Shown here: positions 1-9,900 of the stretch, in pieces
How positions within the stretch are numbered: the first letter of the stretch is position 1
How the letters are laid out: each line of letters begins with the position of its first letter
Assembly (NCBI GenBank): GCA_003427395.1
Contig: BFEA01000422.1
Span: forward strand, 1,165,494-1,190,216
Direction: 5' to 3'
DNA: 24,723 bases
Source: Chara braunii
Taxonomy: Eukaryota > Streptophyta > Charophyceae > Charales > Characeae
Program-made: the position numbers and the translations under genes
The notes under the pieces: model-generated
The model's input: the letters and a program-made list of their open reading frames with translations, nothing else
The model's database searches: none
What the model was told of the DNA's origin: nothing

Positions 1-1036
1 GCTCAGTCGCCCTGCTGCTGCTCCGCTTGCCGCTGCGCTAATGCTGCGCTGCCGCCGCTGCTCCTTGCTCGCTCCTGCGCTAATTAGCGCATCAAACAGC
101 GCTCTGGCTCTGACCATACCGTACCGGTATAGTGCCGGTAGGTCGATGCCTCCAAGTGAGGCTGTACCGGTACTTTATACCGGTGGGGCAGAGGCCGGTC
201 TCAATGCTGCGAGGCCTGGCCATGCCCTGAACCGTCCAGATGGACGGTTCAGCCCCAACCGGCGGGCGGCAGCCTCAAGAGCGCCGCCAGGCCCAAACGA
301 TAATGCCGTTTGGGCCTACCCGTCGGGTACTGGTCCAAGATCAGGCCCTGAGGGCCTGTACGACCCCAAGGTCGGGCCTTTAGGCCCTGATGTGTCCCTC
401 CGGCCCTAAGTCGGGTCCGGTAGGACCTGTGTGCGTCGAAGATGTAACGCACCTCTCTGCACCCGGCTGCGCCCTGGCCGGCTAGCTATTGCAGCGTGCC
501 TGCCCAGGCCAGAATGCCCCTGCCTGGGCAGGGCACTTTACTTTATGGAAAGTGCGGCTCTGTGTTGGGCTGGGTGGGCCTGGCTGGACGAGTGTCCGGT
601 AGTTTCCAGTAGCTTCCAATTGGGTCCCAGTGTCTGCGCCCAAGCCCACTTTTACTGTTACGGGCCTGGGCCCTTTACAGTTGGGCACATCCAGGCAGCC
701 CTCCAGGCTCCAAGTGTCTTCCGCGTTCTCATTGGCTTACGGTGCATGTGTGACGACAATGCTGTTGTTTAAGTGGCCTGCGGCCAATACGTGATGTGTC
801 GGCCTCCCACTGTGTGTGCCCAAGCGCAACCACCTGAGCCCTGGGCTCAACCGCACGTCGCAGCTGCTTCTTCTGGAAAGAGCCAGGAGAGGTTCACATT
901 GCTCGGTAACCATACCCACATATGGAAAATGTCGAAAGTAGGCCTCTCGTGGATATTCAGGCCCGCCTTCTGTAAGGGCCCCGTGAGGGCCCTCACTTGC
1001 ATGTCTGTAAGGGCCCTGTGAGGGCTGAAGCCTCGC
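1..1036. repeat. GC-rich palindrome-dense repeat, left edge
   Basis: No credible gene lies here. The stretch is crowded with short perfect inverted repeats: a 14-bp palindrome GCGCTAATTAGCGC (77-90); ACCGGTA/TACCGGT (166-184); GAACCGTCC/GGACGGTTC (229-250); GGCCCAAACG/CGTTTGGGCC (290-316); CAGGCCC/GGGCCTG (342-358); GGGCCT/AGGCCC (374-387); a 13-bp stem with one bulge (496-536); TGAGCCC/GGGCTCA (835-849); and a second 14-bp palindrome GTGAGGGCCCTCAC (983-996). A phrase starting TGTAAGGGCCC recurs 35 bp apart near 971 and 1006. Loosely similar GC-rich sequence, with the same GCGCTAAT words and hairpins around GGACCGT/ACGGTTC, occurs at about 20100-20600. The two may be diverged copies of one dispersed element. 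Its class is unknown. Confidence 0.55.
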
Positions 1037-1041
1037 AGCTG

Positions 1042-1116
1042 CTGTAAGTTTGTTTAAATTGCCTGTCTGTGAACTTGTTTGAATTGTCCATTTGTAGATT
1101 TGTTTGAATTGTCGAC
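1042..1116. repeat. 25-bp tandem repeat, three copies
   Basis: Three adjacent 25-bp units (1042-1066, 1067-1091, 1092-1116) share the core TTGTTTRAATTG with scattered differences. It is AT-rich, unlike the GC-rich repeat just before it, and marks the boundary between the two. No function is suggested. Confidence 0.8.
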
Positions 1117-2098
1117 CAAGTTTGCTTTATTTGTTCACGCATGAGGGAGTACGTTGAACTTGTCTAAGTTTGGTTGATTTATTGCCTACCCTGAGACGAT
1201 GTTGGTATTGTTCGTAAAGGTGTTTTGTGTTTCTTGAAGGTTGCGCCTCATGTGTCAGGCTTGAACCCGTTGAGATGTCTAATCTGCAGGGGTTGTCAGG
1301 CCCTCTACGGGGCATGCTGGAAGAAAGCGATTTTTTGAAACTTCTGTGTTGATCAGCCCACTTGCTGGACGGTGAATGTGATCTTGTTTTCATAGCTCTG
1401 GTCTTTAGGTGGATGACTACGTTTGTGAGGCAATGTCTCTCAGCAAAAGGAAGGAAACCCGATGTCACTGAATTTTTGTAATGCTGGCCTAACATGATTG
1501 GACGAGCTGGACCATGAGAGGCTTTGTGACATTGGACAAGCGTGATCATGATTATTGTAAAAGATCTGCCGTCTTCACTCGAATAGAACACCCAGTCATC
1601 ATGTCTGTACCCAGACAGAAAAGTGCCCCAAATGCAGGTATAATGACTGAATGTCTGTTCATGTGAAGACCGCAGTCTGGAGCCCCGATGATGGCAACTG
1701 GGCTGTGACAACAGAGGGCCATACGATGCAAATCTTGACCACAGTGATCATGGCTTGATGATGATTATCATGTCGACGCGCATAACAGTGGTGTGGGGAC
1801 AAAATGTTCGAGCAGCAAGTACTTGTGGAAGACCATGCATGAGAGACCTCACTGAAAGCAGAATTGGTGAGGCTGAGAGCACACTGATGCAAGACCACAC
1901 TAACCAGAGTAGCACACTGATGCAAGACCACACTGACCAGAGTAGCAGCCCTAACTATGATATGCTTGTCTGCAGTGCTTCCATAGTCTAGCCTACCACC
2001 TCGGCCTACCCCCTCTCTCTCTTTCCTCTCTTCACGCCCCCCTTTCTGGATGCCGCTAAAGAGGCTGACCACATAGGTGTTCTTCAGCCGTACACCAG
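1117..2098. other. Non-coding stretch, possible leader exon at its right end
   Basis: I see no convincing gene. Reading frames on the minus strand here (up to 194 codons) have no recognisable domain and overlap simple sequence. A 33-bp tandem duplication sits at 1879-1944. From about 1990 the plus strand becomes CT-rich, then runs into CAG|GTAAGT at 2096-2104, a consensus 5' splice site. By inference, the last part of this stretch could be a 5'UTR exon of the coiled-coil gene starting at 3986. If so, it holds a short upstream ORF (ATG at 2050, TAG at 2074-2076, eight codons). The transcription start cannot be located from sequence. Confidence 0.4.
1879..1944. repeat. 33-bp tandem duplication
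   Basis: Two 33-bp copies (1879-1911 and 1912-1944) begin GCACACTGATGCAAG and differ at about one base, indicating a recent duplication. 33 bp keeps reading frame, but neither strand looks coding here. Confidence 0.85.
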
Positions 2099-3734
2099 GT
2101 AAGTATCCGTCCGTCCCCACAGCCTCCCTCCTCTCCCAAGGATCTCCCCCCTTCTCTTCGCCGCCTTCCGTCCATTGCACTGCCTCCGCCGGTTATGGCA
2201 GTCAGATGCGGCAGCAGCCACTTCTATCACTGCTCTCCACTGGGCGCTGGTGGTCCTCTCTTTTTGCTTGTGCACTTGCCTGGCTGCCGATGATACTGTC
2301 CGCTTAAGTGTCGCCCACTGCACCGTCTCCTTTGCCTCTACTGGAAGCCAAGGTCTGGGCCTGCATTGCCTATCGACCTGCGTCCTGGCCTAGGTACCTG
2401 CCTGGTTGGTAGCCCAGCTCAGGGTCTGCCGGATAGTTACCTGGGTGGTGTGCAATTGGGACCCCCATGCTGAGCCTGGATGCGGCTGTCACTTGGGCCT
2501 GTACCTCCTTCAGGGCCTCACGCTGACAATCAACTCATGAGAATCATATCTGCGAGGGGTGTGACCTGTCTGGAAATACCTGGCTGTATAGGTTGATCTT
2601 GAGCGGCCTGGTTGAATCATATCCAGGGGACGGTCATTTTTCATCAGTACTGGAAAGTTAAGACTTTTGGTAGAGACTTTTGGTAGAAAATCACCTCCGG
2701 AGGTAAAATGAAAATAAATATTAGTTGCAGCGAACCCTGTCCACATTATCTGGGTGGACAAGTTCTGCCTGGATACATGTGGCAAATATTCATCGTGGAC
2801 ACCCAAACAGCTTGGGTGTGTCGTTGATTCTCCTCTTGCATGTCCGCATGGGCCTTTACCTCCTCTCCTCACCTCCTGCCCGTTCCACAGTACAAGCAAC
2901 CTGCCCTGACGGCTATACTCTTTATATATTGCAAGCAAAGCTGTGGTGAGCAACTGCTAGGTATGTGGATTTTGTGCACTTGATTTTGAAATCACTGTCG
3001 CTAGTGGCATATTATTGACTTTGACCCGCTTACACAAATGATGCTGGAACAGGTATGGCGGGCGAAGGTTGCTGTTACGACTGCTGATGTACCCAAGACT
3101 GTGGATGGTTTTTGCATCTGCCATTAAGGCTAGGAAGACGCTTTGTGGCAGTGAGCGATGTGGTTGTTTCTACTTCCTCTCTTTGGGCTGCTGCTCTTCC
3201 ATGAGCTTTGGGCGCGTTGCTTTCGATCCGTGACTCTCACAGCGGCTGCTGGTAACACATTGATGCGATCGGATCTCCTTCGTATAGTCCTTTGTGAACG
3301 CATCAATAGCGCTGCCATGCTGAACTCAGAGTGGGGTTGAATTATTGGTGGATTGGTGGACCGGAGTGCTTGCAGTTACGACCAGACGGGAAAATGTTGG
3401 TGGTCGATTGGCATTGCTAGTCCTGTAGCTTGGGCTTGAGGACATTAAATGCAGGGTATTACATCATGGAGAAAGAGTATGATGTGACCTGTGCAATTGG
3501 GCAGTATCATAGGTGTGTCTAATGTGTTTTTTTTCTGAGGCAGGGAGGGGTAAAAGTGACCTGGTGGGAAACTTCTGTGATCTACAGTCTGCATGACGGG
3601 AAGGCCTCTGTGATGTGCTGTTAGTATTGAGGGGGTTATGGGTTAGGGTGCACTTTTTTGTCCCTTGACTAATCCGCTTTCGGTTCCGTAGGAGTGAGCG
3701 CAAGGTAGTCAGAAGCACATGTGTGCTTGTGCAC

Positions 3735-3820
<86 letters not shown>

Positions 3821-3925
3821 GCCGGAATATTGCAGATAGGCAACAGAAACTTCTGAAGAATCTCTGGAAGGTGCCAGTAGACACGAAAGGCTTTTGTTGA
3901 TACCCAGTTGAAACGTTTTCTGTAG
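2099..3925 (+). other. Candidate 5'UTR intron of the coiled-coil gene
   Basis: The left end is GTAAGT directly after CAG, a perfect consensus donor. The right end is a T-rich run followed by CTGTAG, with AG as the next two bases, a plausible acceptor 60 bp before the ATG at 3986. If joined, the frame entering the ORF meets a TGA at 2066-2068 with no intervening ATG, so the intron would lie in the leader. The 1827-nt interval has no convincing coding sequence. It holds a 13-bp duplication (2661-2686), a TATATAT stretch near 2922-2929 that could be a TATA box if transcription starts inside, and the (AG)41 tract. Donor and acceptor strength are visible; their pairing is inference, and other acceptors or an unspliced start remain possible. 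Confidence 0.4.
3737..3818. repeat. (AG)41 microsatellite
   Basis: It is a pure 82-nt AG dinucleotide run ending 167 bp before the ATG at 3986. As a mirror-symmetric polypurine tract it could form triplex DNA, and GA tracts near plant genes can bind BBR/BPC GAGA-binding proteins. Length is probably polymorphic, and collapse in assembly is possible. Reading frames across it that give long Leu-Ser strings are artefacts. Confidence 0.97.
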
Positions 3926-3985
3926 AGATTCTTGTTCCTTTACGGCAACTCGGTTCTTCGTTGTTATCAGCATTGGACCGTCAAA

Positions 3986-6900
3986 ATGAGTGATGATAAT
4001 CAGCAATCTGCTGCGGTGGTTGGAAATCTCAGCATGGACCTCAGCAAGCCATGGTGGGAGGGAAATGTGCAAGTGCCTGAAGTTTTGAGTCCAAACGAGT
4101 GGTTGGACTATGGTTATGGTGCATGGGAAATAGAGTCGAGTAAACAGGTGACATCAACAGTCACTGATGCAGAGGATGCACCTGACATGAAGTCTGGTTC
4201 ATCATCCTTACCTGTTGCTGAACCCAGAGCTCTCTTGGGGGACTTCAATGACGGTGATGAAGCGGGTTTGCCCAGCCGGGCTTCCGTAGTACTGAGAGAT
4301 GATCTCTTGCGATGTGGGAATGCTGATGATGCAAAGGGGGAAGGCCTCGGGGAAGAGGAGGGGGAGAACAATGAGAAGCAATCGTTGGAAAGCGAATGGA
4401 GTACAGTATGGTCCAGTGATTCTGGAACTGTTGGGTCGAAGGCCGACCAATTGGGGCGTCCAGAGTTTGAGGAGGCTGATAGTGAGGAATGTGATGTGGT
4501 TGAGAACTCCCTTGGTGAAGTGGAATCCTTTAGCCGAGGGAATGTATTTTCAGGAGACGAGGAAGCTTGGGAGAGGAGCGACCTTGTGGAGACAAGTCAG
4601 GAAAGGGAGCTGAGTGGGTTGCATGAAGAGGCTGGTGTGCCACCTGAAACAGCATATCTCCCTCCTCCTTCGGGGAAGGAGCTGTGCGATGAACCTGCAG
4701 GTTTGATGTCATCGGGCGCACAGGCTCCTGGACAGGTCCAGGATCCTGGAAGCGAAGGGGTAGTTGTAGATGATGGCAGGGACAATGCGAATGCATCCGT
4801 GAGGCAGGAGGGCGATAACTCCGACAAGCTTTTAAGTCCCGGGCAATTAGCATGTGCATCCTGGTCGGATACTTCACCCATTGTTCCAGGTGCTCGCAGA
4901 TGCAAGTCTCGCACATCTGTGTACATGTCGTGCCCGTACGTTGGCGAAGCAACGAGGAAAGATCTGCCGTCTGATCAACCCTGTGGGAATCCAGAGGTCC
5001 CACCAAGTCAGATGCGCAGGTTCAGCTATCCGTTGCACTGTGCTGGGAAACTTCCACCACACTCACCCCCATCCCCAGCCATGAGACGTCACCTGGCAAG
5101 GTCATCGCCTTCTCGGTTTGAAGTTCTTGGGCCAACTGTTGAACAGTGGATGCAAGACTCGGTGTATCGTATCCTTGGGTTCGGCTCACCTGTGGGTGCA
5201 GAGCAGAGGAGTCGGGTGGAGAACGAAATACAAGAATTTAGGGACAACGTGGCCGGTCTAGAGAAAAAGGTTGCTGAACTGGAGCGAGAGCTAGCCGTGC
5301 TGAAGAAGGAGCTTCAGACTTCACGTGCGAAATCTGCAAAGCATAAGGAGGAGGCCTACATCAATGCAATCGCACTGAAAAAACAGATCCATGAATGTCA
5401 GATGTATGCGCGAGATTACAATATTGCGCTGCAGACTGCAGATGATGCAGAAGACAGAGCCGCAGATGCGGAGAGCAGAGCTGAGCAGATGGAGGTGCAG
5501 TACAGGGAACAAATGAAACGTCTCGAAGCCATCTTGCAAGAGACCAGGGAATTATTGGAAGAGACACAGCGTGAACTCCACTGTCAGAGGGAAGAGAACA
5601 CAAGGTTGCAAGAAGAGATGCAACAAAGGACGGTGATGACAATGGAAGAGAAGGGCGATCTGCAGGAGAGAGCCACCAGGTGCGGGCCACTGGCGAAAGG
5701 AGATAGCCAGAAGGAGGCCGAGCTCCAGAAGCGGCTCGAAGAAGCCCTAGACGAGGTGGGGCGTCTGAAAAGGAAGCTGGCACAAGTTTGCGAAGAGGAG
5801 GTGGGAAAGGGGCATGCTGATGAGGTGGTTATGGGCGCATCCCCTGAGAAAGACACCTTGGGCTCTAAAGAAGTCGGAACACAACAGCGGGAGCTTGTCA
5901 AGGCAGACCTCGAAAATTTCAAGGCTGCTGGCGAGCTGGATGGATTGTCTGAGCCGAGTAACAACAGCCGGCTTCTTTTTCTCAACCGGTCTGAGCCTGG
6001 GTCAGAGACAGAAGATTACGATGATGCCAAAACGGTTGTTGATGACGCCACAGTATCCGGTTGTATCTCTGATGAAAGCTATTCGAGGACTAAGGATAGC
6101 CTGAGCTACGAGGGAGAAGATGATCCAGATGAAGAGGAAGAGGTTGATCTGAAGGAGTGCATTAGGGCATCTCATGTGAGGAAGAGGTTGACAATTGCAG
6201 CGAAGGAGAGCATGAAATTGGTGGAAGCTGTCAAGGCTGCAGTATGTGTGGAGTACCGAAAGCGGAGGTTGCATGAAAACCTGCAAGAGTTGGTGGGCCT
6301 TGATGGGTTGTCTCCGGAGGGGGCGAAAATGAGAGAGGAGCTCGAGAATCAGGTCCGTGTTGCAAATGAAGAGAGTGAGAAACTGAGACAGGTGTACCTG
6401 ACACAGCTCTTGATTGCAGAGAGGGAGAACAGGAAAGTTAAGGAGGAGATAGAGAGGCGAGGGTTGATGGAGGAGCTGGAGCAGAAGAAGCTTCAGGAAG
6501 AGTTACAGAAGCAGATGTCTCTGGACGACTGGGAGAGGATGCCTCTGAAAGAACAGTTGAGTGGGACTAGCGTGGGAGAAGTCTCAGAAGATTGGAACTT
6601 GGAGGCACTGAAGCGGGAGAATGCACACCTGAGGGAACAGAACTGGATGCTCAGTTGTTCGCTGAGTAAACGGCTGAGCAGCTCCTCGGATGAAGAGAGG
6701 AGTGTGGAGTTCCTCCTGGAAGAGACGATTGGGGATGGGGATTTGTTGCCGCCCAGTGTGATTCATGAGGCTGTGTTGCAGAAAATGAGAAGAGAGAAAG
6801 CAGAACTGGAAAGTATGCTGCAATCGGCTGCTGCGGAGAAGGAAAAACTTAGAATGGAACTGGGGGCGAGTGTGGACCACGTGCGAGAGCAAATAGAGAG

Positions 6901-9900
6901 GGGTGAAAAAATGGAGAGGCTGATCAGGTGTCTTTACGAGGAGAATTCAAATCTGAAAGTCCACTTCGATGGGCTGGACGAGGAGGCAAGAAGTTTGCGG
7001 GAAATGGTTGGCCGGCAGGCACGGCTTCTGGACGAGGAGAGACAGAAAGTGGAGATGCTAACCGAGGAGAGAAGGAATGATAAGCACCAGCTGGAGCAAG
7101 CTATCAATGTTCTGGCCCGGCATGTAGAGGAAGTAAACCACGTGGTTGGAGAGAAGGATGCTGCAGTCAACTGGGAGCGGAGAATGAACACTACACTCAG
7201 CTCTCGCAATCACGGTCAGTTGCAGGAACTGTACAAGTGGAGGAACTGCCTTCGTGTGGCCATTGAAGGGCTCCGGAAGACGTGGAAGTCCCGCGCGTGT
7301 GAGGCACACCTGTTTCAAATAGAGAAATCGATCCTAGAAAAGCCAGGTGACCATGGGTCTGATAGCCAGCAGGAAATGCCACCTTCTGTGGAAGTCCACC
7401 ATAGGCCAGCCCAACCGCTTGCAAAGAATGAGAGGCCATTGTCACCTGTAGCAGCACAGACTCAGATTGTGCTGATGGAGAAAGAGAGACTGTATTGGAA
7501 AAATGAGTTCGAGTCATTGAGAGCCATGCTGCTGCAAGAAGAAGATCAGTTTTGGAAGAGAACGTCTGCTCTGGAGGAGGAGCTTGCTGTCGTCCAGGCC
7601 CAGTATGGCGATAATAACATGAAACTGAAGACCTGGTCAAAGCTAGCCGCTCTGGTCAAGGAGAAGGAAGCTCTGCTGACGACAGAGACATGGAGTCATG
7701 ACGATACTCTGGGCAGAGGCAGCGCCCTGTTCCGCCGGGAGCACTTGCAGGTAGAGATTAGTTTGCTTAAGGAGGTCCTTGAAGAGAGGCAGCTGCTGAA
7801 CAAAGAGGTCTCAATGCTGTTGGATAAGCTTCGGGAGTTTAGAAGCATGTGCCATCCTCGAGACGGGGATGCACTAACTGGTGAAAGGGGTCCTAAGGCA
7901 CTCTCAGCACTCTCTCCTCCTGGGCAGCAGGTCAAGTGTTTGAGTCCTGATTCTGGGAAAGAATCCACCATCTTGCACATTAGAGCCAAGTGGAGACAGG
8001 AGATGAAACGGCTAGCAGAGAAGCTGGAGGATGCACATGCAGAGATTGCTCGGAGGGAGAAGGAGCAACAACAGAAGGACATCGACTACAGCGACATGCG
8101 CGAGTTCATGAGTATAGAGCTCAGAGTGCTATCGGAGAGGATTGAGGAACTTGAGCAGATGAACAAGGCACTGGGTGCCGAGATAGCCAGGTTGAGACTG
8201 CAGCAGCAATCGGAGGAGGTGGGCGTGGTGGAGGGCAAAAGCGCAGTGTGGATGGAAGACGTGGGTGACCTGAAGGCTAACGAGCCTGAGCTCAGTGCCA
8301 GCCTGGATCTCCCTGACATCGCTGTTGAACATGCAACCACTGAACCTGCTATTGCTGCTGGAGATATCAGCCTTTCGGAGTGGGTCTGCGGAACACAGGC
8401 TAGCGGTGATTACGTTGGCGGCAATTGTGTTCAAAGGGGTCCGGGTGGGACAGAGAGGGGTCTTCGGAAATGTATATTGGTTGCGAAGGAGGAGTGTGAT
8501 GTGAGAGGTTGTGTTCTGCGGGCTGTCTATTCTGGTGCCCTACGAGCGGTGGAAGAAGAAGCGCAAGAGCAAAGGGCTCAGATTCATCAACTGCCCTGTA
8601 CAGGCACGCAGAGTAGTGTAGGGGATAACAGTCCTACTGTACAGACAGGGGCAGATAGTGTCCGCAGTCCTGGGACCATGGATGGAGAAGTGCAGCCTAC
8701 CGCACAAGGGGCAGAGGAGAACGAACGTCTTCGGAAATGTATATTGGCTGCGAAAGAGGAGTGCGATGTGAGAGGTTGTGTTCTGCGGGCTGTCTATTCT
8801 GGTGCCCTGAGAGCAGTGGAAGAACAAGCGCAAGAGCAAAGGGCCCGGATGCAGCGGATGCCCTTGACAGGCATGCAGAGTAGTGTAGGGGATCACAATC
8901 CAACTGGGCAGGCATGGCCAGATAGTGTCCTCAGTGATGGGACTATGGATGCCGAACTGCAGCCTGTCGCACAAGGCGCAGAAGAGAACCAAGGGATGCG
9001 GGTGGAGGGCAACTGCACCACAACTGAGGACTCTCCTTCCAAGGAGGAGGTTGTGAATTGCACATCAGTTTCAGCAGAAGCGACAGTGAAAGACCTCAGA
9101 GCACAAAATGAACAACTGGAACAGGATGTCATCCACATGAGGACTGTGGTACAGGAGCGGCAAAACCAGGTGGAAGTCCAGGAGCAGGAGAATGAGAGAC
9201 TCCATGTGGAGCTTAAAAGGAAGGAGCAAGAATGCAACGACCTAAGGACTGTGATACGGGATTGCGAAAAACAGGTGGCCGAGGAGGAGCACGAGAAAGA
9301 GAGACTCCATGAGGAGCTGAAAAGGAAGGAGGGAGAATACGACGCGCTGTGGACCGTGATATGGGATCGGGAAAAGCAGGCGGAAGTGCAAGAGCAGGAG
9401 AAGGAGAGACTCCGTGCGGAGCTTGAAAGGAAGGAGGGAGAATGCAACGAGCATATGAACACACTGAAGCAGATGGAGACGGAGAGGGCAGCACTCAGTG
9501 AAGAAAGGGAAGCAGAACAAAGAGAGGAAGATCCGGAATCTGTTGCTGCTGGGCAAGGGGTAAGCAGAAGGAGGCCGTCTGATAGAGAAGAAGCTGGATG
9601 CCCGACAGGGGAAGATCAAGAGCGAATGGTGAAGGGGGAGGGAAAATGTGAGGGGGTTGGTGTGCTTTGCAAGGAGGATGTTGCTGAGGTGACTATGCGA
9701 TTTGTCCAGGCGGACTTGCTCAGACGACAGGAATTATTGACCCAGGAGCTTCCACTGGCTGCGATGGAGGCAGAACAGAACGACTACATAAATGCGACAC
9801 GAATGAGGCTGGCTTGTCTCGGGCCACTTGCCTCAGAGAAGGGTTTGCTTGCAGACAGGGGAGCAACGGCAATGCTGGAAGAAGATGGTCTAGAGACAGA

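Noticed and set aside
1127-1711. 194-codon minus-strand ORF
   Set aside because: No recognisable motif; length is possible by chance in sequence of this composition.
3932-3985. Start of the coiled-coil protein at 3932
   Set aside because: The codon there is TTG; the first ATG in frame is at 3986 with A at -3.
3464-4072. Minus-strand frames with long Leu-Ser strings
   Set aside because: Produced by translating the (AG)41 tract; flanks show no family.
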